A stretch of DNA of 64,000 nt from Idiomarina piscisalsi (GCF_003987095.1 NZ_PIQA01000001.1:186001-250000); one strand, 5' to 3'. Positions 9,584-19,951 are shown, counted from the stretch's first letter. Numbers and translations are program-made. The notes: a model not told the origin generated them from the sequence alone.

Positions 9584-11095
9584 ATGACTGATAAATCGCA
9601 AGCACCCGAAGTAGATGTAAACGAACAGATCGCGCAACGAAAGGCGAAACTGTCGGCGCTTCGCGATAAGGGCATCGCATTCCCGAACGATTTTCGTCGG
9701 GACTCGCTGGCAGCAGATCTGCACGCAGATTACGACAGTGTTAGCAAAGAAGAGCTGGCAGAGAAAGGTATTCGCGTAAAAGTTGCCGGACGTATGATGA
9801 CCCGACGTATTATGGGTAAAGCGAGCTTTGCCACCATTCAGGATATGAGTGGTAAAATTCAGTTGTACGTTGCTAGGGACAATTTGCCTGAAGGCTTTTA
9901 TAACAGCGAATTTAAAAAATGGGACTTAGGCGACATTATTGGTGCGTCGGGAACTCTGTTCATTACAGGTACCGGTGAGCTGAGTGTGCAGGTTGACGAC
10001 ATTCGCCTGTTAACCAAAGCTTTGCGTCCATTGCCTGACAAATTCCACGGCTTGGCAGATCAGGAAACGCGTTATCGCCAGCGCTACTTAGACCTGATTA
10101 CAAACGATGAGTCGCGTAATACTTTTGTCGTTCGTTCTAAAGTTATCGATTACATCCGCCGCTTCTTAAGCGAGCGTCAGTTCCTGGAAGTTGAAACGCC
10201 AATGATGCAGGCAATTCCGGGCGGAGCTTCGGCGCGTCCATTCAGTACGCATCATAATGCGTTAGACATGGAGCTGTTCCTGCGTATCGCGCCAGAACTT
10301 TACTTAAAGCGTTTGGTTGTGGGTGGCTTCGAAAAAGTTTTCGAAATTAACCGTAACTTCCGTAATGAAGGTTTGTCGACTCGCCATAACCCAGAGTTCA
10401 CTATGCTGGAGTTTTATTGGGGCTATGCGGACTATCACGACCTTATGGATTTAACCGAGCAAATGCTGCGTGGTGCAGCTGAAGCTGTTCTTGGATCGGC
10501 TCAGTTTACCAGTCAAGGCGTTGATTATGACTTTGGTAAGCCGTTTGAACGCATGACCGTGCTGGAAGCTATTTTGAAGTATATGCCGGAAGTGAAGGAA
10601 GAGCAGCTGAAGCACATGGATAGTGCGGTGGAAATTGCTGAGCAGGTTGGTGTAAATGTGCAGTCTTCATGGGGCTTAGGTAAGGTTCAAATCGAAATTT
10701 TTGAAACCGTTGCTGAACATCGCTTAATTCAGCCTACTTTTATTACTGCATATCCGGCGGAAGTATCGCCACTGGCACGTCGTAACGATGATGACCCGTT
10801 TGTGACTGATCGCTTCGAGTTCTTTGCCGGCGGTCGTGAGCTGGCGAATGGATTCTCCGAGCTTAACGATGCAGAAGATCAGGCTCAGCGTTTTCGTGAG
10901 CAGGTCGAGCAGAAGGAAGCAGGCGACGACGAAGCCATGTTCTATGACGAAGACTATGTTACTGCACTAGAGCACGGCATGCCGCCAACGGCGGGCGAGG
11001 GTATCGGTATTGACCGCTTAGTTATGTTGTTAACCGATTCTGCATCGATTCGTGACGTCTTACTGTTCCCGCATATGCGTCCAAAAGCAGATTAA
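9584..11095 (+). CDS. lysS: lysyl-tRNA synthetase, class II
   Basis: 503 residues. N-terminal OB-fold anticodon-binding domain (about 60-150, [13 protein letters not shown]) then the class II catalytic core: motif 1 ([10 protein letters not shown]), motif 2 ([11 protein letters not shown]...[11 protein letters not shown]) and motif 3 near the C-terminus ([14 protein letters not shown]). Charges tRNA-Lys in the cytosol. Lies 36 bases after prfB, with which it probably shares a transcript. Confidence 0.97.
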   Translation: MTDKSQAPEVDVNEQIAQRKAKLSALRDKGIAFPNDFRRDSLAADLHADYDSVSKEELAEKGIRVKVAGRMMTRRIMGKASFATIQDMSGKIQLYVARDNLPEGFYNSEFKKWDLGDIIGASGTLFITGTGELSVQVDDIRLLTKALRPLPDKFHGLADQETRYRQRYLDLITNDESRNTFVVRSKVIDYIRRFLSERQFLEVETPMMQAIPGGASARPFSTHHNALDMELFLRIAPELYLKRLVVGGFEKVFEINRNFRNEGLSTRHNPEFTMLEFYWGYADYHDLMDLTEQMLRGAAEAVLGSAQFTSQGVDYDFGKPFERMTVLEAILKYMPEVKEEQLKHMDSAVEIAEQVGVNVQSSWGLGKVQIEIFETVAEHRLIQPTFITAYPAEVSPLARRNDDDPFVTDRFEFFAGGRELANGFSELNDAEDQAQRFREQVEQKEAGDDEAMFYDEDYVTALEHGMPPTAGEGIGIDRLVMLLTDSASIRDVLLFPHMRPKAD

Positions 11096-11118
11096 GCAAT
11101 AGCTTAAAAATTGCTCGA

Positions 11119-11155
11119 AAAGCGCATTGGCTGCTATAGTCATTTTCTATAGTCA
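11119..11155 (+). promoter_or_regulatory. putative ogt promoter region with direct repeat
   Basis: TTGCTC (11111-11116) and TATAGT (11135-11140) with an 18-base spacer form a weak promoter. CTATAGTCA occurs twice in direct orientation (11134-11142, 11147-11155). AAAGCGCA at 11119-11126 equals the classical E. coli Ada-box core, but one copy of an 8-mer is weak evidence. Confidence 0.35.
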
Positions 11156-11184
11156 GTTAATGCGTTTTTTTATGGGCGGCTTTT

Positions 11185-11673
11185 ATGTACTACTCTGAGT
11201 TTTCAACCCCGTTGGGCACTATGTACGCAGTGGCCGATAGCCAGCATATTCTTGGTCTTTACTATCAAGGGCAAAAACACTGCCCAGACATGCAACAGTA
11301 CCAGTATGCGCCAGAACAATGGTTATTAGAAGCTGCGACGCGGCAAATTCATCATTACTTTTCACAGCCGGATTATGAGTTTGATCTTCCGCTTAACCCC
11401 AAAGTCACGCCGTTTCAAAAGAGCGTCCTCGATATACTTCAACAAATTCCTTCAGGGAAGACGCTGAGCTACCAGCAAGTGGCTTCGAAGCTTGGCAAAC
11501 CAACCGCAACCAGAGCGGTAGCCAGCGCTATTGCAAAGAACCCGGTTATTATCGCCATTCCTTGTCATCGCGTTATTGGGCAGGATGGTTCATTAAGAGG
11601 CTTTGCAGCAGGATTAGATCGTAAACAGCAGTTACTGGATAGAGAAAAGGCAAGTCGGAAAACGGCAGCCTGA
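11185..11673 (+). CDS. ogt: methylated-DNA--protein-cysteine S-methyltransferase
   Basis: 162 residues, Ogt-type without an Ada regulatory domain. The C-terminal domain has the helix-turn-helix (SYQQVASKLGKPTATRAV) and the active-site IPCHRVIG, with acceptor C127. It removes O6-methyl from guanine by suicide transfer to the cysteine. Single gene between lysS and a perfect terminator hairpin, convergent to slyD. Confidence 0.93.
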   Translation: MYYSEFSTPLGTMYAVADSQHILGLYYQGQKHCPDMQQYQYAPEQWLLEAATRQIHHYFSQPDYEFDLPLNPKVTPFQKSVLDILQQIPSGKTLSYQQVASKLGKPTATRAVASAIAKNPVIIAIPCHRVIGQDGSLRGFAAGLDRKQQLLDREKASRKTAA

Positions 11674-11677
11674 AACG

Positions 11678-11705
11678 AAGAAACCCGGCAAAAGCCGGGT
11701 TTCTT
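11678..11705. terminator. bidirectional terminator between ogt and slyD
   Basis: Perfect 12-bp inverted repeat AAGAAACCCGGC / GCCGGGTTTCTT with an AAAA loop. It serves as an intrinsic terminator for both convergent genes, with short T runs on either strand. Confidence 0.9.
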
Positions 11706-11722
11706 ACAATGCTGTCAACGAC

Positions 11723-12205
11723 TTAGTGGTCTTCGCCGTCAGCGTGCACGTGACCGTGCTCAAGCTCTTGCTCTGTTGCGTCACGAACTTCAACAACTTC
11801 TACGTCAAAGTTAAGGTTAACGCCCGCTAATGGGTGGTTACCGTCTACAGTGACTTCGTCGTCTTTAACGTCAACGATAACAACAGACTGCTCGCCTTGG
11901 TCAGTGCTTGCGCGGAACTGCATACCAGGCTGTACTTCGTTGTCGCCGAATAAGTTACGTGGAACGGTCTGGATCAAACCGTCGTGACGTTCGCCGTACG
12001 CTTCTTCTGGCTTAACTTCAGCAGTGAAGCTATCGCCAGTTGCTTTGCTTTCCAGTGCATTTTCAAGACCAGGAATTAGCATTCCGCGGCCGTGAATAAA
12101 GCTAAGCGGATTGCCTTCTTTAGACTGGTCCAGGGTCTGGCCATCTTCTGTTTTCACAGTGTAATGGATAGCCACGACTTTGTTCTGTGCAATGGTTTCG
12201 CTCAT
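11723..12205 (-). CDS. slyD: FKBP-type peptidyl-prolyl isomerase SlyD
   Basis: 160 residues. FKBP fold interrupted by the IF (insert-in-flap) chaperone domain around residues 70-125, as in SlyD. The C-terminus is short, with a few His and acidic residues (EHGHVHADGEDH) rather than the long Cys/His-rich tail of E. coli SlyD, so nickel-binding capacity is probably reduced. Cytosolic folding helper and, in enterics, a hydrogenase nickel chaperone; no hydrogenase genes are seen here. Six bases downstream of ygfZ, likely cotranscribed. Confidence 0.92.
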   Translation of the reverse strand: MSETIAQNKVVAIHYTVKTEDGQTLDQSKEGNPLSFIHGRGMLIPGLENALESKATGDSFTAEVKPEEAYGERHDGLIQTVPRNLFGDNEVQPGMQFRASTDQGEQSVVIVDVKDDEVTVDGNHPLAGVNLNFDVEVVEVRDATEQELEHGHVHADGEDH

Positions 12206-12210
12206 AAAAT

Positions 12211-13101
12211 TTAACCTAATTGATAAGGCAGTGAGTGTATTTCCAGTAGACTTGCGTCGTCACCCTGAACTCGAATAGTGGTGTCAGCGTCAATGTCGCT
12301 GGGTAAAACCGCTAATAAGTCCGTTTGTGTGTCGGTGCGGTTCACTGCCATAATGACCGTACCTACACGACGCCAGTTTTCACCAATGGCTTTCTCTAGT
12401 TGTTGCCCCGGTTTCACAGCTCGCGCTACGTTGCCTGACAATCGAAAGAGTGCCCGTTTCTGTTTGCCCAAATATTTCATTCGGGCAATAGTCTCCTGGC
12501 CGATATAACATCCTTTGTCGAAACTGACTCCGTCCCACGCTTGTATATTCAGCATTTGCGGTACAAACGCCTGACTGTTTTCTGCCGTCAATTGTGGACG
12601 AACTCGTTCAATTTCCAGCGCATCCCAAAAGGGCTGCGGATAGTCCGTAGAAACTGCTTGCCGACTTAACACAATAAATTGATCAGGTTGTTGACCAACG
12701 TGCAATGTCAGACTGTCAGTAGGCAATGCCTGTTTTGCTTTGTTGCCAATAAAACCAGCGATATGCCAGTCTTCGCTAACATCCTGAATGTCGACTTTAC
12801 TAAAAACACCGTACTTTTTCAGTTGTGTTAAAGAGCCTTTAAGGGCACTTTTATGCATAACAAATAATGCTGCATTGTCATGACGAAACAACCAAAAATT
12901 ACTAAATGCCTTCCCCGTAGGGTCACAATGTGCGCCATATAACCAATCTTCTTGGTCGAGTTTGCGCACATCGCATGTCAGCTGTCCTTGTAAAAAGCTG
13001 TCAGTGTCCTCGCCAGAAACCGACAGGATACCATAGTCCGTTAGTTGAACGGAAAGGCAATCCTCATTCGAATCCATTAAAGCTTGTTTTAACTCGACCA
13101 C
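12211..13101 (-). CDS. ygfZ: folate-binding Fe-S cluster repair / tRNA-modification protein YgfZ
   Basis: 296 residues of the GcvT-like folate-binding family. The family signature K-G-C-Y-I-G-Q-E is present (FDKGCYIGQETIARM), including the conserved Cys. YgfZ supports assembly or repair of certain Fe-S enzymes such as MiaB in a tetrahydrofolate-dependent way. It is divergent from sdhE, the same arrangement as ygfZ/ygfY in E. coli, which strengthens the call. Confidence 0.93.
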   Translation of the reverse strand: MVELKQALMDSNEDCLSVQLTDYGILSVSGEDTDSFLQGQLTCDVRKLDQEDWLYGAHCDPTGKAFSNFWLFRHDNAALFVMHKSALKGSLTQLKKYGVFSKVDIQDVSEDWHIAGFIGNKAKQALPTDSLTLHVGQQPDQFIVLSRQAVSTDYPQPFWDALEIERVRPQLTAENSQAFVPQMLNIQAWDGVSFDKGCYIGQETIARMKYLGKQKRALFRLSGNVARAVKPGQQLEKAIGENWRRVGTVIMAVNRTDTQTDLLAVLPSDIDADTTIRVQGDDASLLEIHSLPYQLG

Positions 13102-13181
13102 AATGACTCCTTATTGGATAGCTTACATGCTAATATTAGGGCACTGATTGAAATTACAAGGGCAATTGCTGCGGAGATCTT

Positions 13182-13451
13182 ATGTTCCCGAAACAGTCTG
13201 AAGAAGTTTTAAAGGACAAACGTCGTTTAATATGGGCCTGCCGCCGGGGCATGCTGGAGCTTGACGTACTTTTTGAACCTTTTGTGAAAGAGGCTTACGA
13301 CGAGCTTAGCGACGAACAAAAAGCGGTGTTTCGTCGCTTGGTGACTTGTGATGACCCGGATCTATTTGCTTGGTTTATGGGGCATAAAAAGTGTCCGGAC
13401 GAAGAGCTTCAGGGCATGGTTGACTTTATGCTGTCACGCGTAAAGGTATAA
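13182..13451 (+). CDS. sdhE: FAD assembly factor SdhE
   Basis: 89 residues with the invariant RGMLELD motif at residues 22-28 needed for flavinylation of SdhA/FrdA. Small five-helix cytosolic protein. Older names are YgfY and CptB. Followed in the same frame, directly after its stop, by a short ygfX-like gene. Confidence 0.93.
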   Translation: MFPKQSEEVLKDKRRLIWACRRGMLELDVLFEPFVKEAYDELSDEQKAVFRRLVTCDDPDLFAWFMGHKKCPDEELQGMVDFMLSRVKV

Positions 13452-13454
13452 ACG

Positions 13455-13709
13455 CTGGAGTTCTATTTACTCAAGCGACCCCAACAGCCATTGTCCGGGT
13501 CGCCTTGCGGATATAACTGGTGGTGGCAGGAGGCAGCATGCAAACTGTTCAGTAAACCATTGGTTATTGGCAACATACTAACGTTATTACCGTTGGAGTC
13601 ATTACCTGACTCCGACGTCCAAATGAAGACCTGGGTTTGGGTTTGGTGGTTTCGGCTGCCACCTGAGCAGCAAGCACAGCTCAGGCGGCAACTTTCGCAA
13701 GTCAGTTAG
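13455..13709 (+). CDS. shortened YgfX/CptA-like protein
   Basis: The frame after the sdhE stop is open to 13709. The C-terminal part (VWVWWFRLPPEQQAQLRRQL) resembles the soluble tail of YgfX/CptA, the normal partner downstream of sdhE, but the usual two membrane helices are missing; the family is about 135 residues and here at most 85 are available. The start is uncertain. TTG 13491 gives 72 residues but lacks a ribosome site; CTG 13455 has AAGG eight bases upstream (inside the sdhE end) and begins LEFYLLKRP, a plausible N-terminus. No ATG exists upstream of residue 40. It could be a real lineage-specific short form or a deletion remnant. Confidence 0.55.
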   Translation: MEFYLLKRPQQPLSGSPCGYNWWWQEAACKLFSKPLVIGNILTLLPLESLPDSDVQMKTWVWVWWFRLPPEQQAQLRRQLSQVS

Positions 13710-13715
13710 CAACCT

Positions 13716-15317
13716 TTAATGAGAAGGCGTCAACACGGTTGGTTCGGCTTTTTCCATGGTATTCGGATAATCCAGAATATAATGAAGCCCACGACTTTCC
13801 TTGCGCTCTAGAGCGCTTCTGACAATGAGCTCGGCCACCTGAACTAAGTTCCGCAATTCCAGCAGATTATTACTGACCCGGAAGTTTGCATAATAGTCGT
13901 GGATTTCCCGTTGTAGTAGTTCAATTCGATGCAGGGCACGCTCTAAGCGCTTTGTGGTGCGCACGATGCCAACATAGTCCCACATAAACAAACGCAGTTC
14001 GTGCCAATTATGCTGAATGACGACTTCTTCGTCTGAGTTACTCACCTGGCTTTCATCCCAGCTTGGTAAGTGTGTTTGTGGTGCTCTTGAAGACTGCTTA
14101 GCTAAAATATCCTTTGCCGCCGCTCGGGCAAATACCAAGCATTCTAACAGTGAGTTACTAGCCATTCGATTAGCGCCGTGCAAGCCAGTACAAGCGACTT
14201 CACCAACCGCGTATAAATGTGGCACATCGGTTCTGGCATGTAAGTCAGTGCGCACGCCACCACAAGTATAGTGCGCAGCCGGTACGACCGGAATAGGTTC
14301 GCTACTCATATCGATACCGAGCGATAAACACTTATCCATAATGGTAGGGAAGTGCTGCTCGATAAATTCTTTTGGCTTGTGAGAAATGTCCAGGAACATG
14401 CAATCGGCGCCCAGGCGCTTCATTTCATAGTCAATGGCGCGGGCAACAACGTCACGGGGCGCCAATTCTGCTAGCTTATGAAAGTCTGGCATAAAACGGG
14501 AGCCGTCCGGACGTTTTAGAACAGCCCCCTCACCACGCAACGCTTCTGTCAGCAAAAAGCTTTGCGCATTTGGGTGAAATAAACACGTTGGGTGGAACTG
14601 ATTAAACTCCATATTGGCAACACTACAACCGGCGCGCCATGCCATGGCAATGCCATCACCACTAGCGATATCCGGGTTACTGGTGTATTGATACACTTTA
14701 CTGGCGCCACCGGTTGCCAAAACCACGAAGTTTGCTGCAATGGTCTCTACCTGTTCTTCCATGCGGTTCCATATATAGGCGCCGTAACAGCCAGGATCTG
14801 CGCCAATACGTTGTCCGGTAATTAAGTCGACGGCGTTGTAGCGTTCTAATACGGTAATATTAGAATGCTTCAGAACTTGCTCTTGTAACGTGGTCTGTAC
14901 CGCACGGCCTGTCGCATCGGCGGCATGCAGAATACGCCGGTGGCTGTGCCCACCTTCACGATTTAAGTGATACGTAGGGGACTGGCCGTCGCTCTCAACT
15001 TTATCGAAGCCGACTCCTGCGTCAATCAGCCATTGTAAGCTGTCGCGCGCATTTTCTGTGGTAAACTTAACGGCTTCGGGGTCACAAAGGCCTGCACCAG
15101 CGACTAGGGTGTCCTCAATATGGCTTTCAATGCTGTCGTTTTTATCAAACACAGCGGCAATGCCACCTTGAGCATAAAATGTAGAGCCTTCGGTTAAGGC
15201 GCTTTTACTTAATACCGTGACTTTTAATGTGTCGGCAAGTTGCAGGGCAGTGGTTAAGCCAGCAGCTCCTGAGCCAACAACCAGCACATCGCATTGATAA
15301 TTTGCTGCAGGTTCCAT
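13716..15317 (-). CDS. nadB: L-aspartate oxidase
   Basis: 533 residues. N-terminal FAD-binding [11 protein letters not shown], substrate loop HTxGG-like [10 protein letters not shown], and [15 protein letters not shown], all typical of NadB in the succinate dehydrogenase flavoprotein family. It oxidises L-aspartate to iminoaspartate, the first step of de novo NAD synthesis. Divergent from rpoE as in E. coli. nadA and nadC are not in the window. Confidence 0.96.
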   Translation of the reverse strand: MEPAANYQCDVLVVGSGAAGLTTALQLADTLKVTVLSKSALTEGSTFYAQGGIAAVFDKNDSIESHIEDTLVAGAGLCDPEAVKFTTENARDSLQWLIDAGVGFDKVESDGQSPTYHLNREGGHSHRRILHAADATGRAVQTTLQEQVLKHSNITVLERYNAVDLITGQRIGADPGCYGAYIWNRMEEQVETIAANFVVLATGGASKVYQYTSNPDIASGDGIAMAWRAGCSVANMEFNQFHPTCLFHPNAQSFLLTEALRGEGAVLKRPDGSRFMPDFHKLAELAPRDVVARAIDYEMKRLGADCMFLDISHKPKEFIEQHFPTIMDKCLSLGIDMSSEPIPVVPAAHYTCGGVRTDLHARTDVPHLYAVGEVACTGLHGANRMASNSLLECLVFARAAAKDILAKQSSRAPQTHLPSWDESQVSNSDEEVVIQHNWHELRLFMWDYVGIVRTTKRLERALHRIELLQREIHDYYANFRVSNNLLELRNLVQVAELIVRSALERKESRGLHYILDYPNTMEKAEPTVLTPSH

Positions 15318-15370
15318 AAAGTACTCATTAAGAATTTTGGATGATTTTACGCATTTGCTGAAATATTTGC

Positions 15371-15397
15371 GAACTTTTTACAAGCGGTCTGGTCACA
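15371..15397 (+). promoter_or_regulatory. candidate sigma-E autoregulated promoter of rpoE
   Basis: GAACTT (15371-15376), 16-base spacer, TCACA (15393-15397). The -35 matches the RpoE consensus exactly and the -10 partly (TCTGA/TCAAA). Position about 65 bases before the rpoE start fits the known autoregulation. Confidence 0.55.
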
Positions 15398-15461
15398 GTC
15401 TGTACAAACAGGACGGGCCGCCAGTTCCAGCAGTTCCTGGGTAAAGGGAGAACAGGCTCGG

Positions 15462-16040
15462 ATGAGCGAACAGGTGAACGACCAACAACTGGTCAAAAAA
15501 GTACAACAAGGTGACAACCGGGCTTTTGATTTGCTGGTAAAGAAGTATCAGCACAAAGTCATGAGTTTGATATCCAGGTATGTAAAGCAACCCGGAGACG
15601 TTGCAGATGTTGCACAGGAAGCGTTTATTAAAGCGTATCGTGCGTTGCCTAACTTCCGCGGAGATAGCGCTTTTTATACTTGGTTGTACCGAATAGCGGT
15701 TAATACGGCGAAAAACCATTTAGTTTCTCAGGGCAGAAAACCACCCGCGTCAGATATCGACGCCGAAGAAGCTGAATATTACGAAGGCGCCGCCGCTTTA
15801 AAAGATGGTGCATCACCGGAAAGCCATATGCTGACGGACGAAATCAGAAATGTGGTGATAAAAACAATTGAGGGGCTGCCGGATGACTTAAGGCAGGCTA
15901 TCACGTTAAGAGAAATTGAGGGGCTTGGCTACGAGGAAATAGCGCTCGAAATGGACTGTCCAATAGGAACTGTTCGTTCACGTATTTTTCGCGCCCGAGA
16001 AGCCATAGATAACCAACTGAGACCGTTGCTGGAACGGTAA
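15462..16040 (+). CDS. rpoE: RNA polymerase sigma-E factor
   Basis: 192 residues, ECF sigma factor. Region 2 (FDLLVKKYQHKVMSLISRY, DVAQEAFIKAYRAL) and region 4 (LREIEGLGYEEIA, GTVRSRIFRARE) are complete. It controls the envelope stress response and is held by RseA. First gene of rpoE-rseA-rseB-rseC, whose order is standard for gammaproteobacteria. Confidence 0.97.
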   Translation: MSEQVNDQQLVKKVQQGDNRAFDLLVKKYQHKVMSLISRYVKQPGDVADVAQEAFIKAYRALPNFRGDSAFYTWLYRIAVNTAKNHLVSQGRKPPASDIDAEEAEYYEGAAALKDGASPESHMLTDEIRNVVIKTIEGLPDDLRQAITLREIEGLGYEEIALEMDCPIGTVRSRIFRAREAIDNQLRPLLER

Positions 16041-16055
16041 ATTGAAGAGGGGCTT

Positions 16056-16631
16056 ATGTCTCGAAAATTATCAGAAGTTACGTCAGCTTTGTTTGACAGT
16101 CAGGACGTCGACGCAAAAGAGCTTGATGATGTATTAAATGATGAGCAGTCAGTTCAAATCTGGCATCGCTACAGTGTTGCGCGGGCTGCTTTGAAAAATG
16201 AACTAGGCGCAAGCATCGATCTGGATATTAGCCAGCGCGTTAGTGCTGCTATTGAAAGTGAAGGCTCTAATGTTATTAAACCTGGGTTCGGACAGTCGAA
16301 AAGTCAGAATAAAGCAGCGTCGAAATGGTTCCAGCCTTTAGCGAAGGTAGCGGTAGCAGCGAGTGTCGCTGTAGTGGCTGTTATGACGGTTCAGGTTTAC
16401 CAACAGCCAGCCGGAGCGGACGGAGCCAGTGCCGAGCCCGCATTATTAACGAATCCAATTGGTGGGCGTGAGCCAGTAAGCCTGAATCATGTCGAGCCAA
16501 TGTCTCAAGTGAGCGACCAGCAGCGTCGTCGCCAGGTGCAGTCGTATTTAATCGACCATCAGCAGCAGTTAATGCTGCAGCAAAAAGAAAGCGATGATAA
16601 AGAAGAGCAGGAGCTCAACAAAGGTAATTAA
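16056..16631 (+). CDS. rseA: anti-sigma-E factor RseA
   Basis: 191 residues. N-terminal cytoplasmic anti-sigma domain (about 1-85, starting MSRKLSEVTSALFD), one membrane helix near 107-125 (alanine/valine-rich), and a periplasmic tail. The DegS and RseP cleavage regions are expected around the helix. Encoded 15 bases after rpoE and followed at once by rseB. The tail is rich in Gln and Lys. Confidence 0.93.
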   Translation: MSRKLSEVTSALFDSQDVDAKELDDVLNDEQSVQIWHRYSVARAALKNELGASIDLDISQRVSAAIESEGSNVIKPGFGQSKSQNKAASKWFQPLAKVAVAASVAVVAVMTVQVYQQPAGADGASAEPALLTNPIGGREPVSLNHVEPMSQVSDQQRRRQVQSYLIDHQQQLMLQQKESDDKEEQELNKGN

Positions 16632-16635
16632 TTCG

Positions 16636-17592
16636 ATGATAACTCGGTTGTACCAGTCACTGATAGCCGCTGTCGCTGTGTTATTTATGTCGGCAGCAAG
16701 TGCTCAGGAAACGCAAAAGGAAATTGACGGTGAGGGCTGGTTTGACCGTATGTCAAAGGCGCTGACATCCCTCAATTTTGAAGCCTCTCTAGTTCATGTT
16801 CACGGTGACCAAATAGAGCCCTATCAGTGGTTCCAGGCTGCCGGTGAGCCACAAAGTCAAGAACTGCTCATTCGCATGAACGGGCCTGACTTCCGTATTT
16901 TAAGAATGGGCAACCGAGTTGCCCATTTCCACACTTCAGCCAGTAATTACTCGTTAAGGGCTGACTCTGTTTCAGCAATATTGCCCGAAGCGTTCACCAA
17001 GCCTTTCGCAAATTTAAAAGATACGTATCAAGTTACAATTGGTGGCGGGGCGAGAGTGTTGGGTCGTAATGCTCAACACCTGCGAGTTATTAGTCGCGAT
17101 AATCAGCGCTACAGCTATTCACTTTGGGTCGACAGATCGTCCGGCATGTTGCTCAAAATGATGATGCATGATCAACGCGGTGACATTGTTGAACAAATGC
17201 AGTTGACCAGTCTCTCTATTCGTGAGGACTCTCCCGGCGTTTTAAAAGAAGTGTCAGATTTGGAAATGCCACCATTACTAAGTGACCTTCGCATATTGAA
17301 CAAACCGGGGTTTCCCGTAAAACCCGGCTGGCAGCCTCAGGGCTTTGAACTTATTACCAAACAAAGCCATAACCTGGTTGCTGAATCGACACTGGTTGAC
17401 CATTATTTATTTTCAGATGGTTTGACGGAGTATTCGGTTTACATTGCAAGGCTTACCGATGATATGGAAACCGATGTGGCGCTGTCTTCCTCACAAACCT
17501 TATTCACAATGCGTTATAATGACTACTTAATTACTGTTGTCGGGCAGGTGCCACTCAGCATCGCCCAGCGAATAGCGCAAGAAGTGAGATAA
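16636..17592 (+). CDS. rseB: periplasmic sigma-E regulator RseB
   Basis: About 318 residues from ATG 16636 (MITRLYQSLIAA, a signal peptide ending near SAQE). The upstream in-frame start at 16594 lies inside rseA and gives no signal peptide, so it was not used. The protein has the LolA/LppX-like N-terminal domain (WFDRMSKALTSLNFEASLVH) and the C-terminal domain that contacts RseA. It protects RseA from DegS. Its stop overlaps the rseC start by one base. Confidence 0.94.
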   Translation: MITRLYQSLIAAVAVLFMSAASAQETQKEIDGEGWFDRMSKALTSLNFEASLVHVHGDQIEPYQWFQAAGEPQSQELLIRMNGPDFRILRMGNRVAHFHTSASNYSLRADSVSAILPEAFTKPFANLKDTYQVTIGGGARVLGRNAQHLRVISRDNQRYSYSLWVDRSSGMLLKMMMHDQRGDIVEQMQLTSLSIREDSPGVLKEVSDLEMPPLLSDLRILNKPGFPVKPGWQPQGFELITKQSHNLVAESTLVDHYLFSDGLTEYSVYIARLTDDMETDVALSSSQTLFTMRYNDYLITVVGQVPLSIAQRIAQEVR

Positions 17593-18017
17593 TGAAAGAA
17601 TTGGCAGAAGTGGTTGCCGTGGACGGTAAACGAGTCACAGTAACCACGCAACTAAAAACCGCTTGCTCAGGCTGTGCCCAGGTTTCTACCTGCGGTGCGG
17701 GTATTCTTAGTAAAGTGTTTGCTGACAGAAACGCCCAGTTTCATGTGGTGACAGACGAGCCTGTTACCGTTGGTGATCGAGTAGAACTCGATGTGCCAGA
17801 GCAAGCCGTTACTCAATTCGCTCTCATGCTTTATGGTTTGCCAATTTTAGCCTTGTTGATTATTGCTATTGCGCTACAAAGTTCCGAGGCTGTTCATGAA
17901 GGTATTACCATTTTATTGTCTTTTGCAGGCTTTGCGCTGACGTTTTTAGGCTTGCGGGCGTGGTTTAGGCGCCGAGACATTAAAATAAACCAATTGGTAC
18001 GAATAAAAACCGTATAA
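17592..18017 (+). CDS. rseC: sigma-E factor regulatory protein RseC
   Basis: 141 residues. N-terminal Cys-rich segment (CSGCAQVSTCG, the likely Fe-S ligands), then two membrane helices at about 72-92 and 98-118. RseC is an inner-membrane protein linked to SoxR reduction and thiamine synthesis in other species. Translationally coupled to rseB. Confidence 0.92.
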   Translation: MKELAEVVAVDGKRVTVTTQLKTACSGCAQVSTCGAGILSKVFADRNAQFHVVTDEPVTVGDRVELDVPEQAVTQFALMLYGLPILALLIIAIALQSSEAVHEGITILLSFAGFALTFLGLRAWFRRRDIKINQLVRIKTV

Positions 18018-18136
18018 CGTGGCTTTTTCAATTCTCACCAAATAAACCATAAAAACCTTTGTTCTTGCGCCTAACATGAGTATGATCGGGGCTAATTTTT
18101 GAAAGTCAGAATTTAAGTTTTACAGAGGTATCATCA

Positions 18137-19948
18137 ATGCCGGATAAGGCGTTCAAGCAAAGTAATATTCGCAACTTTTCTATTATCGCTCATATCGACC
18201 ACGGGAAGTCCACGCTGTCTGACCGGCTCATACAGCATTGCGGGGGGTTAACCGACCGCGAGATGGCCGAGCAAGTCCTTGATTCGATGGATCTTGAGCG
18301 CGAGCGCGGTATTACCATTAAGGCGCAAAGCGTCACGCTTTATTATACGGCACAGGACGGTGAGACCTATCAGCTTAACTTCATCGATACCCCGGGACAC
18401 GTCGACTTCTCATACGAAGTATCGCGCTCTCTGGCAGGTTGTGAAGGTGCTTTGCTGGTTGTCGACGCGGCGCAAGGCGTTGAAGCACAGACACTGGCGA
18501 ACTGTTACACCGCTATTGAGATGGACCTGGAAGTGGTGCCGGTTCTGAACAAAATCGACTTACCTCAGGCCGATCCAATGGCCGTGGCACAGGAAATTGA
18601 AGACATTGTGGGTATTGAAGCTGTCGATGCTGTTCAGTGTTCAGCAAAAACAGGAATTGGCATTGACGACGTACTAGAGCGCATTGTTCGTCAAATACCG
18701 CCGCCGCAGGGCAGCGAAGAAGAGCCTTTGCAAGCCCTTATTATTGACTCATGGTTTGATAATTATCAGGGCGTTGTGTCTTTGGTTCGCGTGCGTAATG
18801 GCACATTGAGAGCGGGCGAAAAAATGACGGTGATGTCGACCGGTCAGTCGTTCCAAATTGATAAAGTGGGTTACTTTGATCCAAAACCGCATGAAACGGG
18901 CATATTGCACACTGGTGAGGTGGGTTATGTTATTGCGGGCATTAAAGATATTTTGGGTGCGCCAGTGGGCGATACGCTAACAAATACCCGGGCACCGGCC
19001 AAAGAGCCTGTTCCAGGTTTCCAAAAAGTGAAACCACAAGTGTATGCGGGTATGTTCCCAATTAGTTCAGACGATTACGAAGCATTTCGTGATGCACTGG
19101 GTAAGCTAGCATTGAATGACGCTTCGTTATTTTACGAGCCGGAAAACTCAGCCGCCTTGGGCTTCGGTTTCCGTTGTGGTTTCCTTGGCATGCTGCACAT
19201 GGAAATCATTCAGGAACGACTCGAACGCGAGTACAACATTGACCTTATTACTACCGCACCAACGGTAGTCTATGAAGTTGAAAAAACAGACGGCTCAATT
19301 GTCAAAGTCGACAATCCGGTAAATCTACCGCCAGTCAACGATATTGAAACAATTTACGAGCCTATCGTGGAAGCCAGTATCCTGGTTCCACAGGAATTTT
19401 TAGGTAACGTTATTACACTCTGTGTTGATAAGCGCGGTGTGCAAACTCGTATGGCTTATCACGGTAAACAAGTGTCCGTAACCTATGAAATTCCGATGGC
19501 TGAAGTGGTCATGGACTTCTTTGACCGTCTGAAATCGTGTAGCCGTGGTTATGCATCGCTCGATTATCAATTCAAAAAGTTTGAACCTGCGGACATGGTT
19601 AGGGTCGATATACTGATTAATGGTGACCGGGTGGATGCGCTGGCAATGATCACGCACCGCGATCATGCGGAAGGGCGTGGTCGCATGTTGGTGGATAAAA
19701 TGAGAGAACTCATTCCACGTCAAATGTTTGATATAGCTATCCAGGCCACCATTGGAAACCATGTTATTGCGCGTTCTACGGTAAAACAGCTGCGTAAAAA
19801 CGTAACCGCAAAGTGTTACGGTGGTGACATAAGCCGTAAGAAGAAACTTTTACAAAAACAAAAAGAAGGTAAAAAACGCATGAAGAACCTGGGTAACGTT
19901 GAAGTACCTCAGGAAGCCTTCCTTGCGGTTTTAAAAGTAGGCAAATAG
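18137..19948 (+). CDS. lepA: elongation factor 4
   Basis: 603 residues. GTPase motifs: G1 [10 protein letters not shown]2 region RERGIT, G3 DTPGH, G4 NKID. The LepA-specific C-terminal domain with [15 protein letters not shown] is present. Ribosome-associated translational GTPase. First gene of the lepA-lepB-rnc-era-recO-pdxJ-acpS run, separated from rseC by about 120 bases that can hold a promoter (TATGAT at 18081-18086). Confidence 0.97.
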   Translation: MPDKAFKQSNIRNFSIIAHIDHGKSTLSDRLIQHCGGLTDREMAEQVLDSMDLERERGITIKAQSVTLYYTAQDGETYQLNFIDTPGHVDFSYEVSRSLAGCEGALLVVDAAQGVEAQTLANCYTAIEMDLEVVPVLNKIDLPQADPMAVAQEIEDIVGIEAVDAVQCSAKTGIGIDDVLERIVRQIPPPQGSEEEPLQALIIDSWFDNYQGVVSLVRVRNGTLRAGEKMTVMSTGQSFQIDKVGYFDPKPHETGILHTGEVGYVIAGIKDILGAPVGDTLTNTRAPAKEPVPGFQKVKPQVYAGMFPISSDDYEAFRDALGKLALNDASLFYEPENSAALGFGFRCGFLGMLHMEIIQERLEREYNIDLITTAPTVVYEVEKTDGSIVKVDNPVNLPPVNDIETIYEPIVEASILVPQEFLGNVITLCVDKRGVQTRMAYHGKQVSVTYEIPMAEVVMDFFDRLKSCSRGYASLDYQFKKFEPADMVRVDILINGDRVDALAMITHRDHAEGRGRMLVDKMRELIPRQMFDIAIQATIGNHVIARSTVKQLRKNVTAKCYGGDISRKKKLLQKQKEGKKRMKNLGNVEVPQEAFLAVLKVGK

Positions 19949-19951
19949 GAA

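Noticed and set aside
16594-16635. Upstream start of rseB inside rseA
   Set aside because: It would bury the signal peptide that begins exactly at ATG 16636.
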